Part shown: in pieces, positions 33,511 through 42,698 of the stretch
Layout of the letters: each line of letters opens with the position of its first letter
Position numbering within the stretch: position 1 is the first letter of the stretch
NCBI GenBank assembly: GCA_965216195.1
Contig: OZ244151.1
Location: 1,922,001-1,986,000, forward strand
DNA length: 64,000 nucleotides
Origin: Aridibacter sp965216195
Lineage (GTDB): Bacteria > Acidobacteriota > Blastocatellia > Pyrinomonadales > Pyrinomonadaceae
Direction of reading: 5' to 3'
Notes under the pieces: model-generated
The model's database searches: none
Seen by the model: the letters and a program-made list of their open reading frames with translations, nothing else
What the model was told of the DNA's origin: nothing
Made by a program: the position numbers and the translations under genes

Positions 33511-34425
33511 CTATGATCGCTTGTGAATAATTGGAGCCTCTTTAATACTTAGCCTGCGCCAAAGAATGGTCACGCTCCCGTCGTCATGCTTTCGAATTAC
33601 TCGAAATACTGCGATAACATCTCCTCGTCGATCTTCACCAAAAACAACCCGAATCACTTTTCTTAAACGTTTACTCCAAGCAGCTTCGTAGGCAATCGAT
33701 CTTACTGCGTACGTCGTGTTTAATTTCGCCGTGAACCTTGTCTTGTAGCTAAACTCCCCAATTCTAAACCCGTCTTTGGCTATTTGGATGTGGTCTTTCA
33801 CCGCACGGACATCCCAACTTGGTTGAAAATCAAACATAGGGGCAATTCCACCGCTCTTTAAACTAAGGCTTTCTAACGGTACATCACCCAATTCCGTAAT
33901 AAAACCAAGCAAATTAAGCCCGTAAACTTCAATTTGACCATTTCGATATTGAATATCGCTATACAACCCGAATGTGTATTTTCGAGTTCGGAAGGAAAAT
34001 GAGGCAGCCTTTCCGATAACGTCCCAGGTGCAGTTTACGTTAACCAAATATCTGCTCATCTCATCACATCTTGCAATGTCATGGAGTCTAATCACGCCTG
34101 AACTTTTATTGTTTAGAAACTTCTTATACCGATTCCTGTCGTCAGGATGAATCGATATCAAATGTCTGTCTCTTTTGGTCGGCTTCGACCAGTAGTTCAT
34201 TTTGGAAAGATTTGGAATGCCAGCAAACCAGTGACGATTGTTTTTTACCAGCTCACGAATTTGTCGTTCTTTTTCCTTTTGCTTGTCGTCTGAGATTCTG
34301 TAGGAAGCATCTTGCGTGTCCCTCTCATTCTTTTTGGCATCCTGCCCCGAAACAAAAACGGAAGAATAAGCCAGCACAATCACTAGTAAAAATAAAAACC
34401 GAATGTTTGCAGTTAGATACCCCAC
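33511..34425 (-). CDS. Secreted hypothetical protein, five-member paralogous family, copy 2
   Basis: This 304-residue paralogue starts with GTG. The signal peptide is FLFLLVIVLAYSSVFVSGQ, followed by a charged linker (KKNERDTQDAS) rather than the Pro/Thr spacer. Family marks are KFLNNKSSGVIRLHDIARC, a second cysteine in VNCTWDVIG, AASFSFRTRKYTF, GFITELGDVPLESLSL, YAVRSIAYEA, RRGDVIAVFRVI and DGSVTILWRRLSIKEAP. It is most like copies 3 and 4 in the RLHD segment. It stands 46 nt after copy 3 and 100 nt before the start of copy 1 on the same strand. The function is unknown. Confidence 0.8.
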   Translation of the reverse strand: MGYLTANIRFLFLLVIVLAYSSVFVSGQDAKKNERDTQDASYRISDDKQKEKERQIRELVKNNRHWFAGIPNLSKMNYWSKPTKRDRHLISIHPDDRNRYKKFLNNKSSGVIRLHDIARCDEMSRYLVNVNCTWDVIGKAASFSFRTRKYTFGLYSDIQYRNGQIEVYGLNLLGFITELGDVPLESLSLKSGGIAPMFDFQPSWDVRAVKDHIQIAKDGFRIGEFSYKTRFTAKLNTTYAVRSIAYEAAWSKRLRKVIRVVFGEDRRGDVIAVFRVIRKHDDGSVTILWRRLSIKEAPIIHKRS

Positions 34426-34471
34426 GTAGTTCTACTCTTGTTGGACGGCTTATGCCGAAAAACAGCGACAA

Positions 34472-35422
34472 CTATCTCAGCTTCGGTGAACTCTTTTCAG
34501 AAAGTTTTTTCCACAACAAAACAATGCTTCCGTCCGAATTCTCTCGTATCAACTTTAGCACGCCGACTACATCTCCTCTTTTATCACCATCAAGGATATC
34601 AATCTTGGATTCACCAAATTTCTTTTCCACCCTACCTCTGTAAGCGATTATGCGGAAAGCAAAAGTGGCATCTTTCGATACCGCTAGTGACGTCTTGTAT
34701 TTCCGACCTTCTATCAAAAACCCGCGGTCCGCCAGATCCCTCTGCCTAATAATTTCTGATTTCTGGTCGGAAGGAACAAAGCCAACCATATCCTTTAATC
34801 CCGCGTGATTTAATCCGATATCATTAATCGAAACATCTTTCAGCTGTGTAATAAATCCGAGCGTATATATTCCATCAACCCGGAGCTTGCCGCGCAGAAA
34901 TTTTAGATCCGAAAGCCATCCAAAAACGTATTGTTCCTTCCTAAGTGAAAACGCCGTTGCCTTCCCGTAAATGTTCCAAGGACAACCATTTGCAACGTTA
35001 ATGGCATGTTTTGATTTCTCACACTTCTGAGCGTCATGGAGGCGCACAATTCCGGTATTGGATTTTGAAAGAAACTTTGCGTACTTTTTTCGATCCGATC
35101 GATCAACGGCAATTAACCGCTTGTCCCTTTTGGTTAGAAACGGTTTTCTAACGACCTTTCGGTTCAAGATTCCTCGGAAGTAATCAGAAGCCAGACTCGA
35201 CGCTTCTTCTTTAAGATTTTCCGCCAAGATCCGATTCCCTTTTACAGAAATCGCGTTGGCTTCCGCCTTGGCCGATTCGTTTATCGTAGGCGGTTTGCCT
35301 TCGTTGCTACGAGGCTTACTTGGTGTCGGCGTCGGAGCCTGTGCCAAAATCGCGTTCACAAATAAAATAGGTGCAACACAGATTACGAAAATCCGTGTTG
35401 GCACCAAATAGCGTCTAAGCAT
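34472..35422 (-). CDS. Secreted hypothetical protein, five-member paralogous family, copy 3
   Basis: This 316-residue paralogue has a signal peptide (IFVICVAPILFVNAILAQ) and a Pro/Thr spacer (APTPTPSKPR). Family marks are KFLSKSNTGIVRLHDAQKC, the second cysteine in NGCPWNIYG, ATAFSLRKEQYVFG, GFITQLKDVSINDIGL, FAFRIIAYRG, GDKRGDVVGVLKLI and DGSIVLLWKKLSEKSSPKL. Its ATG overlaps the end of copy 4 by 8 nt and has GGGGAA upstream, so the two are cotranscribed. It shares the CPxxxxG segment with copy 4. The function is unknown. Confidence 0.8.
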   Translation of the reverse strand: MLRRYLVPTRIFVICVAPILFVNAILAQAPTPTPSKPRSNEGKPPTINESAKAEANAISVKGNRILAENLKEEASSLASDYFRGILNRKVVRKPFLTKRDKRLIAVDRSDRKKYAKFLSKSNTGIVRLHDAQKCEKSKHAINVANGCPWNIYGKATAFSLRKEQYVFGWLSDLKFLRGKLRVDGIYTLGFITQLKDVSINDIGLNHAGLKDMVGFVPSDQKSEIIRQRDLADRGFLIEGRKYKTSLAVSKDATFAFRIIAYRGRVEKKFGESKIDILDGDKRGDVVGVLKLIRENSDGSIVLLWKKLSEKSSPKLR

Positions 35423-36353
35423 TAGATATTCCCCGTTTCAACTTACGAAGTTTTCGAACTTTTGACTGCTTGAGCTTCTTCCACAATACGCTAATACTGC
35501 CGTCTGAATGCTCACGAACTATTTCGAAGGCAACAACGATATCCTTACCCCTTCCCTGTAAATAGGATCTATTGTTACGCACCGGCGAGAAATAATCGTT
35601 GTAATCGATCGATCTAAGCACAAAGGTAGCCCCTCGCTCAATTTCAACGCTATTACGATAAACGGTCGAGCCCAGGGTGATTCCAGCCAAAAGCTCCTGA
35701 CTTTTTTCTTGAACATCAGCAAAAGTGCTGCCGGGATTATACTCCAAGAGGTTTCTTATTTGTGTTGAGTCAATCGAAATTCCGTCGAGCGACGTCCCTT
35801 CAATTTTCGTGAGCATTGTAAGCTTGACTTCCGAACCCCCGTAAAGCAATCGATGAGCAAAAACCTCCCCGACTATTCGATTGGCAGAATAATGTATATT
35901 TGATCGCTTCCGGATTGTGTATTTCTTAGTTTGAAACGAAAAAGATGTGGCATATCCGTGGACGGTGTACGGACAATCAATACTCGCGCTGATTATCGGC
36001 TTTCGTTCATCGCCACAGACGCCTGCGTCAAACAAACGCACTAGCCCGGTCCCTCTTTGTTTCAAAAACTTGGCATATTTCAGGCGGTCGTCACGATGGG
36101 TTTCTACCATTTTCCGATCCCTTTTTGAAACCCGGATCGATCTCGTTACACGTCCTGGAGCAATAATACTGTGGTCACCGCTCAATCTTCTCCCATTAAT
36201 CTGCCTTGAGATGCGTTCATCCTTTTCGCGAATCCTTTTCTCGTATAGTCCCCCCGGGGTCGAAGCATCAATTGATTCGGATTCCTGAGCAAAATTTCCG
36301 ATCGTAAAACAGTTTAACACTGTGAAAACTACTATTAATCTTTTAATTCGCAT
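35415..36353 (-). CDS. Secreted hypothetical protein, five-member paralogous family, copy 4
   Basis: This 312-residue paralogue has a signal peptide (LIVVFTVLNCFTIGNFAQ). It is the most divergent copy. It keeps KFLKQRGTGLVRLFDAGVC, the second cysteine in IDCPYTVHG, ATSFSFQTKKYTI, FVLRSIDYND, GKDIVVAFEIV and DGSISVLWKKLKQSKVRKL, but the DVP strand is replaced by IEGTSLDGISI. A GAGGGGAAA ribosome-binding site precedes the ATG. It starts 17 nt after gatB, so the tandem family is probably cotranscribed with gatB. The function is unknown. Confidence 0.8.
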   Translation of the reverse strand: MRIKRLIVVFTVLNCFTIGNFAQESESIDASTPGGLYEKRIREKDERISRQINGRRLSGDHSIIAPGRVTRSIRVSKRDRKMVETHRDDRLKYAKFLKQRGTGLVRLFDAGVCGDERKPIISASIDCPYTVHGYATSFSFQTKKYTIRKRSNIHYSANRIVGEVFAHRLLYGGSEVKLTMLTKIEGTSLDGISIDSTQIRNLLEYNPGSTFADVQEKSQELLAGITLGSTVYRNSVEIERGATFVLRSIDYNDYFSPVRNNRSYLQGRGKDIVVAFEIVREHSDGSISVLWKKLKQSKVRKLRKLKRGISNA

Positions 36354-36370
36354 TTTCCCCTCCTAATGGC

Positions 36371-37843
36371 TCAGCCAAGCTTCTTTCGCAAAACTTCATT
36401 TACGATCTTGGGATTCGCTTTACCTTGCGACGCCTTCATCACCTGTCCGACGAAAAAACCGAGCAGTTTTTGGTTACCGTCTCGAAAGGCTTCAACCTGC
36501 CCTTCGTTGTTTGCCATAACCTCGTCAACGATTTTTTCGATTTCGCCAGGATCGGAAATCTGTTCAAGTCCCTTTTCTTTGATCACCTCAGAAGCCGTTT
36601 TACCGTCTTCAAACATATCGATCAAAACTTCCTTGGCTTGTTTTCCACTAATCGTGCCGTCGTCGACAAATCTAATGAGTTCAGCAAGTTTGATAGCTGC
36701 GATGGGTGAATCAGAAACTGTGTTGCCCGCATTATGCAGCTCCCGCATTAATTCCACCAAAATCCAGTTTGCCGAAGATTTTGAATTGCCGGATTCTTTC
36801 GCAGTGATTTCATAAAATTCTGCCAGATCTTTCTCAGCAACGAGTTGAGAAGCGTCTTGAAAAGTCAGATTATACTCATCCTGAAACCGCTCCAACATCT
36901 CCGCCGGCAACTCTGGCATTTCGGATTTCGCACGTTCGATAAAGTCCGCGGAAACTACCAAAGGCTGTAGATCCGGTTCGGGAAAATATCGATAATCCTG
37001 CGCGTCTTCTTTAGAACGCATTACGCGCGTTTTATCATTCTTTTCATCCCACAAACGCGTTTCCTGTTTGACGCCCTCACCAGATTCGTGGGCACCAATC
37101 TGCCGCTCAATTTCATATTCGATCGCTTTTTGCATAAATCGAACGGAATTCAGATTCTTAAGCTCAATCTTATTATTAAATTTCTCTTCTCCGACCTTTC
37201 GCACCGAAACATTCGCCTCGCAACGCAGATTCCCTTTTTCCATATCCGCTTCCGACGCACCAACCCACTGCAATACGCGACGAACGTGATTTACATAGTC
37301 ATACGCCTGCCAAGAGGTTCGGAAATCCGGTTCTGTGACGATTTCAGCGAGCGGTGTACCGGCGCGATTTAGATCGATATAAGAATACTTATCGGTATCC
37401 GGAAGTCCTTCGTGAACATTTTTTCCAGCATCCTCTTCCAAATGAAGACGAGTAATACCAATTTCCAAAGGTTTCCAATCGTGCGCATGCCCACCCTCAT
37501 CGCGCTCGGCAGTCATGATCGTGAGTTTTCCATCAGACGAAAATGGCTTGTCATATTGCGAGATTTGGTAGCCCTTAGGCAAATCAGGATAAAAGTAGTT
37601 TTTCCGCGAAAAGATTGAGGTTTCGTTGATATTTAACCCGAGCGAAAGTGCTGCTTTTGCGCCGAGATCAACCACTCTCTCGTTTAGAACCGGAAGAGCT
37701 CCCGGCAACCCCAAACACGTAGGACATGTGTTCGAATTCGGCTGCTCACCAAAACTCGTTTCGCATCCGCAGAAAATTTTAGTTTCCGTAGCGAGTTGCG
37801 CGTGAATCTCCATTCCTATTACCGCTTCCCAACCTTCTTTCAT
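36371..37843 (-). CDS. gatB: Asp-tRNA(Asn)/Glu-tRNA(Gln) amidotransferase subunit B
   Basis: This 490-residue subunit of GatCAB activates the misacylated Glu-tRNA(Gln) or Asp-tRNA(Asn) and receives ammonia from GatA. The N-terminal cradle opens WEAVIGMEIHAQLATETKIFC. Zinc cysteines are visible in KIFCGCETSFG and NTCPTCLGLPGALP. The signature FYPDLPKGYQISQYD follows, then YIDLNRAGTPLAEIVTEPD and DYRYFPEPDLQPL. A helical domain and the tRNA-binding YqeY-like tail (VVDEVMANNEGQVEAF, LGFFVGQVMKASQGKANP) end the protein. gatA and gatC are not in the window. The secreted paralogue genes follow after 17 nt. Confidence 0.98.
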   Translation of the reverse strand: MKEGWEAVIGMEIHAQLATETKIFCGCETSFGEQPNSNTCPTCLGLPGALPVLNERVVDLGAKAALSLGLNINETSIFSRKNYFYPDLPKGYQISQYDKPFSSDGKLTIMTAERDEGGHAHDWKPLEIGITRLHLEEDAGKNVHEGLPDTDKYSYIDLNRAGTPLAEIVTEPDFRTSWQAYDYVNHVRRVLQWVGASEADMEKGNLRCEANVSVRKVGEEKFNNKIELKNLNSVRFMQKAIEYEIERQIGAHESGEGVKQETRLWDEKNDKTRVMRSKEDAQDYRYFPEPDLQPLVVSADFIERAKSEMPELPAEMLERFQDEYNLTFQDASQLVAEKDLAEFYEITAKESGNSKSSANWILVELMRELHNAGNTVSDSPIAAIKLAELIRFVDDGTISGKQAKEVLIDMFEDGKTASEVIKEKGLEQISDPGEIEKIVDEVMANNEGQVEAFRDGNQKLLGFFVGQVMKASQGKANPKIVNEVLRKKLG

Positions 37844-37871
37844 ATCTATAAGTAAAATAACTTTTACTCAA

Positions 37872-37901
37872 ATTATACCGCTTAGGAAACTATTTAGACA
37901 A
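37872..37901 (-). promoter_or_regulatory. Candidate promoter of the gatB operon
   Basis: On the minus strand TTGTCT (37901-37896) is separated by 18 nt from a perfect TATAAT (37877-37872). It ends 28 nt before the gatB ATG. Confidence 0.55.
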
Positions 37902-37966
37902 AACCCACATTACAGACAAGATCCGAAGACTGCACCTTACTTTTGCCGCGCATTTACTTGCCAAGT

Positions 37967-38497
37967 TTACGCACTGAGCTGGATTGACAGTCGATAACGT
38001 CCGTCCGTCCCACGAGATGGCGACGAGTGCGAAAATTCCGAAATTACGCGCGCCATCGCCGCTAGAACACCAAAAGTATTCATACCGGTCCTTTCCAAAG
38101 CTGGATTAACCGCACGCAAAAACTCTTGCCCGGGATAATAATCATCATTGCGGAAAGTGATTTGGGCAAAGGCATTTGTGTCAGCCCAAAGTGCATTTGA
38201 CACCCTTGGCGCCACCGATATATTGACCGGAGTGAAACGAGCTACCAGTAAGGTAACCGCATCATTTAACAATCGAAATCCATGGATCTGACCTTCAACA
38301 TTCAACGCTTGCTCAAGCGGAGATGTAGGTGAGAGAGCACCCGTCACTTCATCTTGTGCAAACGCACGGGCACCACCCGTGACCGACATCATTCGACTCA
38401 AACCAGCAGCAAAGTCATACACATCTCCAAAATCAATTCCTGTTCTTCTACGATGGAAATGTCCGGATCCAGCTGCAAATATTACAAAACTCATCAT
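37967..38497 (-). CDS. Hypothetical protein, 176 aa
   Basis: I do not recognise this protein. It starts MMSFVIFAAGSGHFHRRRTG without a classical signal peptide and is predicted as a mixed alpha/beta soluble protein. Segments such as DFAAGLSRMMSVTGGARAF, LLNDAVTLLVARFTPVN, ALWADTNAFAQITFRND and GMNTFGVLAAMARVISEF look like a compact globular domain. There are no cysteines and no motif I can name. It stands alone, with about 120 nt to gatB and an untranslated gap of 124 nt upstream before the terminator of the next gene. A second ATG follows the first directly. Confidence 0.65.
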   Translation of the reverse strand: MMSFVIFAAGSGHFHRRRTGIDFGDVYDFAAGLSRMMSVTGGARAFAQDEVTGALSPTSPLEQALNVEGQIHGFRLLNDAVTLLVARFTPVNISVAPRVSNALWADTNAFAQITFRNDDYYPGQEFLRAVNPALERTGMNTFGVLAAMARVISEFSHSSPSRGTDGRYRLSIQLSA

Positions 38498-38621
38498 AAC
38501 CTCCTAGTTATATACGTTGATTCTCTCATATTTTGCGTAATTCACGTGTACATTTTTGAGACCTTCCAACCAGTGGGCTGAGGATTGTCTGTATTCGAAG
38601 TTGGTTTTCTTAAAATTTCCC

Positions 38622-38651
38622 ACAAAAAAAACCGGAGACTGGGGCTCCGGC
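38622..38651 (-). terminator. Rho-independent terminator of the Arg/Tyr-rich secreted protein gene
   Basis: On the minus strand CCGGAG and CTCCGG (with inner C-G pairs) form a GC-rich stem of 6-8 bp followed by eight T residues (plus-strand A run at 38623-38631). It lies 27 nt after the stop at 38678. Confidence 0.85.
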
Positions 38652-38677
38652 TTCGTTCCAAAACATTAATTTGGTGA

Positions 38678-39337
38678 TTACCGTTGCGTTCCGCCCAAAT
38701 AAAGTCGGTTCTCAAAAGCCCGATTTGCGTGTCTGGATTTCCTTAAGTTTTGTCTCGTCAAACGCCTGCTCGGACCAAAATTCGTATTTCGACGGGTTCG
38801 GTTTTGGGTTCCAAAAACACCTCGTACACGAAAGCCACCGTTTCCAAGTCGGACTCTTACACCCGAACGCGGATAGCGGTTTCGGTATCCCCAATAACCG
38901 CCGTATCTTCGATAACTTCGGTTGTTTCCATATCTTCCATAGGTGCGATAATAAGGATAGTAATAGGTCGTCGTGTAAATTTGCCCCTGATAGTCAGTAA
39001 ACTCCGGCGGATTATCTGAATCGGAATACTGGGGATCAGCGCTGCTACTTGTGTACACCTTATCAATCGCTCGAATCGCTTCTTTCGCAAGGCGCTCTTC
39101 TCGGAGCCTCTTCGCTAATTCCGACCGCTCTTTAGCGCTCTTTTCAGCTTGCTTCTTTCGCTCCTCGGGCGAAGGAAAACCAAGTTCTTTGTAGTTTTCA
39201 CGAAGCTCCTTCTCAGCAGCAAGACGCTTTCGCCGGTACTTTTCTAAATCAGCATTGGTAACCGTCTTAACCTGTGCGGCCGAAACAGCTGAAAAAGCAA
39301 AAACCACCGTTAAAACATAAATTATCTGTCTTTTCAT
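38678..39337 (-). CDS. Secreted Arg/Tyr/Gly-rich hypothetical protein
   Basis: A 219-residue exported protein with signal peptide MKRQIIYVLTVVFAFSAVSA. A Lys/Glu/Arg-rich coiled-coil segment (about residues 25-95, EERKKQAEKSAKERSELAK) follows. The C-terminal half is very basic and aromatic, with runs such as YYYPYYRTYGRYGNNRSYR and GGYWGYRNRYPRSG. Such tails resemble surface or RNA-binding low-complexity proteins; the role is unknown. The ATG at 39337 was chosen over 39358 because it starts the signal peptide. It has its own strong terminator and no close partners. Confidence 0.75.
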   Translation of the reverse strand: MKRQIIYVLTVVFAFSAVSAAQVKTVTNADLEKYRRKRLAAEKELRENYKELGFPSPEERKKQAEKSAKERSELAKRLREERLAKEAIRAIDKVYTSSSADPQYSDSDNPPEFTDYQGQIYTTTYYYPYYRTYGRYGNNRSYRRYGGYWGYRNRYPRSGVRVRLGNGGFRVRGVFGTQNRTRRNTNFGPSRRLTRQNLRKSRHANRAFENRLYLGGTQR

Positions 39338-39455
39338 TCTCAATCCGCCTTTTAACATTTGTGGAATTATAACACGCCACTATGATGCAAAAAAAGGCAA
39401 ATTGTTTGTCAAAAATAAGGTTCCGCCAACTCCCAGAAAGTAGCGGCACCTGCGA

Positions 39456-41768
39456 TCAGAAACTCACTCCGAGACCGAATCTGCCAGTTCTTCCGATCGT
39501 GCGAAAACCGTTTTCATAGTATTCATCGTCGAATAGATTTTCGATCGTCCCGAGAATTACGATTTTTGCTTTTTCGTTGTAAATCGGAAGATCGTATCTT
39601 CCCGTCAAATCAGCTCGTCTCTGCCCTCTAAAACGATAGATTCGCGGGGAAAAAATCGCATTTGAGAATATGGGCGCAAGATAGTCGCTGGTCGCCACAA
39701 AATCGAAATTGATCGCGAGTTTATCAAAAAATCTTTGCGTCGCTACCACTGTAAACTGGTGTTTTGCTGAGCCGAGGGTTTCGATAATTCCGCTCCCGAC
39801 AACCTGCGGCGAGCGCTGATCGCTGTTTGTAAATGTATAGGATGCAAATACCTCCGTTGAATCCGTTGCTTTAACATCCCCACTAAACTCCAACCCCCGT
39901 GCGATTCCGCCTTGCGATTGAAGGTATCCGCCAAAAGGACGCGCCGTTGTACCAATCGCAGGAACGACATTTGCATAGTCGATCGTGTCGATCAATTTGG
40001 TGTAAAAATATGTAGCCGAAAGGTTTATGCGATTCCCTGCGAAACTCTGGTCGATCCCGCCGTCAAATGCAATTGATTTTTCCGGCTTCAAATTCGGATC
40101 TCCGATCGCGGTAAAACTCTGCGAGAAAGAACTGTAAAAAGTTCCAAAACGCTCGTACAGGGACGGCGCTCGATAACCGTTTCCGATGTGTGCTCGAAAC
40201 TTAGTTTTACTCGATGTAAAATAGTAAGAAGCGGCTCCATCAAAGGTGTATGATGCGGGCGGACTGTCTAAAGACAGATTGCTGTATGGCGCATTCGCAG
40301 CGCTAAAAACAGGCGAATCAAGTGAGAACGTTTGCACGCGAAAACCGCCTGCAAATTGAAGTTTCCTTTCCAAAAAGCTCAAAACGTCTTGTGCAAAGAA
40401 GCTGTTGCTTGTTTGATTTACGCGCGTGAAAAATTCGCCGGAAGCTGTTGGTCCGGAGCCGTCATTTGCTAATTTTTCGAATTCGCGTTCATAACCAAAA
40501 GTTACAAAGTGAATCGAATTCGGCGTCCAATTTAACTTCGTGGCGAAAGTATGAACCTCACCTCCGTAGAAATTTCTCTGCGTGCCACCAAAAGGCTGAA
40601 ACCCGGGTCCTAACCCCCCATTCTCTGTTTTTCTCGAAGTTCGCAAGCCCTGATAGTGGGCGTTCAAAACGGTTTTCGAATTTATTATCTGGGTTAAAGC
40701 GATTTGCCCGCTAAAAAACTGAGACTTTTGAAAATTGTCGGGGTCATTTGCATCAAATGAAAAGTTAACGCCTTGATTTGCGTCAATTATTTGATTTACC
40801 GGGGGAAGCGCTCCGATCGTATCCGGACTCGTATTCAGGCTTACAAAGCCATCGGCCACAAAAATTCTGCCAGACAAATTGGTTCTCGCAAAAGGATTGT
40901 ATTCGACGCGACTCTGTATGTTTGCGTTAGTCGCGCGATCGTCGCCGTCAATTCCTTTGCTGTAAAGCGAACGGGAAATCCCTAGATTGAAACCAATTTT
41001 ACCGTCATCGCTACCGTCGGAAACATTGCCACGAACCCGTTTCAAACCGAGTCCGCCATATACCCCCGATAGCTGTCCGTGAAAACCCTTCCTCGGTTTT
41101 GCAGTATGGAAATCAATAACTCCGCCGATCGCGTTGCTTCCGTAAACAGAACTCCCCGAACCCCGCAAAACCTCGACGCGTCTGACACTCGTCAAAGTAA
41201 TATCCGAGAGAAAGGCTGATGCATCACCTTGAGGCGAAGCGGCATCACGAAAACGAACTCCATCGATCAAAACCGCAGTATCCTGATTACGAAGACCACG
41301 AGTTTTTACTCCTGCCAGTCTTCCAAAACCGCCGAGTTGGGAAACGCGAAATCCTGGAATCGTTCGAAGACTTTCGACAAGTGCAAAATCCGCCCGTTCG
41401 CGCATTTCGCGTGGTTCAATAACGTCCACCGTTTTTGAAACCTCAGAAATGGGCTGCGTTGCTCCGCTTGAGACAACTACCACCTCAGCGAGCGGCGATA
41501 TCGAAACACTTCCCTTTTCTATGCGGACTCTTGCTTTCTTTGCTCCATAAACCAAAAGGTAATTGCCATCAGGAATATTCGTGAAAGTATAATTTCCGCT
41601 TCCATCGGTTGTTGTTTCAAACGTTTGAGTTTGAGATACCAGCTTTATTTTTTTTCTGGAGATTACCTTTCCGGCGTCTTTAAGCTGCCCGGAAACGTCA
41701 GCACTATTTTGCGCCAAAATACTTGTCGAAAAAAGACTTATAAAAACTAAAATAAACGTGAATTTCAT
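39456..41768 (-). CDS. btuB: TonB-dependent outer-membrane receptor, probable cobalamin receptor
   Basis: A 770-residue outer-membrane transporter. The signal peptide is MKFTFILVFISLFSTSILAQ. A carboxypeptidase-like regulatory domain (about 25-95) is followed by the plug (MRERADFALVESLRTIPGF, RNQDTAVLIDGVRFRDA, VEVLRGSGSSVYGSNAIGG) and a 22-strand barrel ending in an aromatic residue (GRFGLGVSF). No separate TonB box is obvious. The cobalamin riboswitch directly upstream and the btuFCD genes ahead of it point to vitamin B12. The ATG at 41768 has GGAG upstream; the longer frame to 41852 runs through the riboswitch and is not coding. Confidence 0.9.
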   Translation of the reverse strand: MKFTFILVFISLFSTSILAQNSADVSGQLKDAGKVISRKKIKLVSQTQTFETTTDGSGNYTFTNIPDGNYLLVYGAKKARVRIEKGSVSISPLAEVVVVSSGATQPISEVSKTVDVIEPREMRERADFALVESLRTIPGFRVSQLGGFGRLAGVKTRGLRNQDTAVLIDGVRFRDAASPQGDASAFLSDITLTSVRRVEVLRGSGSSVYGSNAIGGVIDFHTAKPRKGFHGQLSGVYGGLGLKRVRGNVSDGSDDGKIGFNLGISRSLYSKGIDGDDRATNANIQSRVEYNPFARTNLSGRIFVADGFVSLNTSPDTIGALPPVNQIIDANQGVNFSFDANDPDNFQKSQFFSGQIALTQIINSKTVLNAHYQGLRTSRKTENGGLGPGFQPFGGTQRNFYGGEVHTFATKLNWTPNSIHFVTFGYEREFEKLANDGSGPTASGEFFTRVNQTSNSFFAQDVLSFLERKLQFAGGFRVQTFSLDSPVFSAANAPYSNLSLDSPPASYTFDGAASYYFTSSKTKFRAHIGNGYRAPSLYERFGTFYSSFSQSFTAIGDPNLKPEKSIAFDGGIDQSFAGNRINLSATYFYTKLIDTIDYANVVPAIGTTARPFGGYLQSQGGIARGLEFSGDVKATDSTEVFASYTFTNSDQRSPQVVGSGIIETLGSAKHQFTVVATQRFFDKLAINFDFVATSDYLAPIFSNAIFSPRIYRFRGQRRADLTGRYDLPIYNEKAKIVILGTIENLFDDEYYENGFRTIGRTGRFGLGVSF

Positions 41769-41814
41769 ATTTTCTCCGGCTCGCCCAACGCGAGCATGGT
41801 TAGAGGTAATGTTA

Positions 41815-41925
41815 AAGCAAACTCGTAAAGTTCCCGGCTTTTCATTGATCAAGCTACATGTTCAATGGCTTACGGTTGCGTGGGCAGCGTCGGATTCTCA
41901 CCGAACTTCCTTTTGCGCAATTTGC
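41815..41925 (-). promoter_or_regulatory. Cobalamin riboswitch upstream of the TonB receptor gene
   Basis: On the minus strand the core at 41908-41870 reads AAGTTCGGTGAGAATCC, then GACGCTGCCCACGCAACCGTAA, matching the B12-box (GGTG-AATCC-CTGCCC-GCAACxGTAA). GCCGGGAA follows at the expected 3' position. A GC-rich hairpin (CTCGC/GGCGAG, about 41780-41795) abuts the GGAG ribosome-binding site of the receptor and may be the control element. It begins just after the btuD stop codon. Confidence 0.9.
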
Positions 41926-41927
41926 TC

Positions 41928-42698
41928 CTAATAAATAGTTGTAACCCTCGCGTTTTTGGTCAGAGGATTTTCATCAAGTAAAACTTTTACACCAAATACT
42001 TTTTGCAGATTCTCCTCCGTCAACACGCTTTTCGGACTTCCCTGCGCGGCAATCTTGCCGCCCGCAAGCAGCAGTATCTTATCCGCAAACTCAGATGCCA
42101 GGTTTAGATCGTGGGTAATCACGATCGCCGCTGATTCGCACGTCTTCGTTCGATCTTTCACAAGGCGGAGCAACAGGGATTGATGCGAAAGATCGAGGTT
42201 ATTTGTTGGCTCATCGAGGAGCAGAATTCTCGCTTGGGTGGCAAACGCCCGCGCAAGGAGCGCTCGCTGTCTTTCTCCGCCGGAAAGCTCGTTCATCAGG
42301 CGGTTTTCGTAGTCAACGAGATCACATAGCGTCATACAATCTTTAGCGATACTTAGGTCGTTTTCCGTCTCCCAGCCAAATGCTGTACCGTGCGAAAACC
42401 TTCCGGCAAGCACAAATTCCATGACAGTGATCGGAAACTTGGTCTCATTTTCCTGTGCGACTACAGCAATGTTTCTAGCTAACTCAGCCCGCGAGTAATT
42501 TTCGATCGGATTTTGGTTTAATAGAACCTTTCCACTCGAAACCGGCAAGGTGTGATTTAAAGCCCTGAGAAGAGTAGTTTTACCGGCGCCATTCGCGCCA
42601 AGAACTGCAATCATTTCCCCCTCATCAAGAGTGAAGTCGACATCCCGCAAAATTTGGTCTGCGCCATAACCGATAGAAATGTTATCTGCACTCAACAT
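41928..42698 (-). CDS. btuD: Cobalamin ABC transporter ATP-binding protein
   Basis: This 256-residue ATPase drives cobalamin import across the inner membrane. Walker A is GANGAGKTTLL, the ABC signature LSGGERQRALLARAFA, Walker B RILLLDEPTNNLDLSH, with the switch histidine in VITHDLNLAS. It is of the iron-siderophore/cobalamin (FecCD-BtuCD) type. The ATG at 42698 overlaps the btuC stop by one base (TGATG). An upstream frame to 42734 would overlap btuC by 37 nt. A riboswitch for the receptor gene follows its stop codon at once. Confidence 0.92.
   Translation of the reverse strand: MLSADNISIGYGADQILRDVDFTLDEGEMIAVLGANGAGKTTLLRALNHTLPVSSGKVLLNQNPIENYSRAELARNIAVVAQENETKFPITVMEFVLAGRFSHGTAFGWETENDLSIAKDCMTLCDLVDYENRLMNELSGGERQRALLARAFATQARILLLDEPTNNLDLSHQSLLLRLVKDRTKTCESAAIVITHDLNLASEFADKILLLAGGKIAAQGSPKSVLTEENLQKVFGVKVLLDENPLTKNARVTTIY

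Noticed and set aside
41769..41852. N-terminal extension of the TonB receptor frame
   Set aside because: It lies in the cobalamin riboswitch leader and precedes a clear ribosome-binding site and signal peptide.
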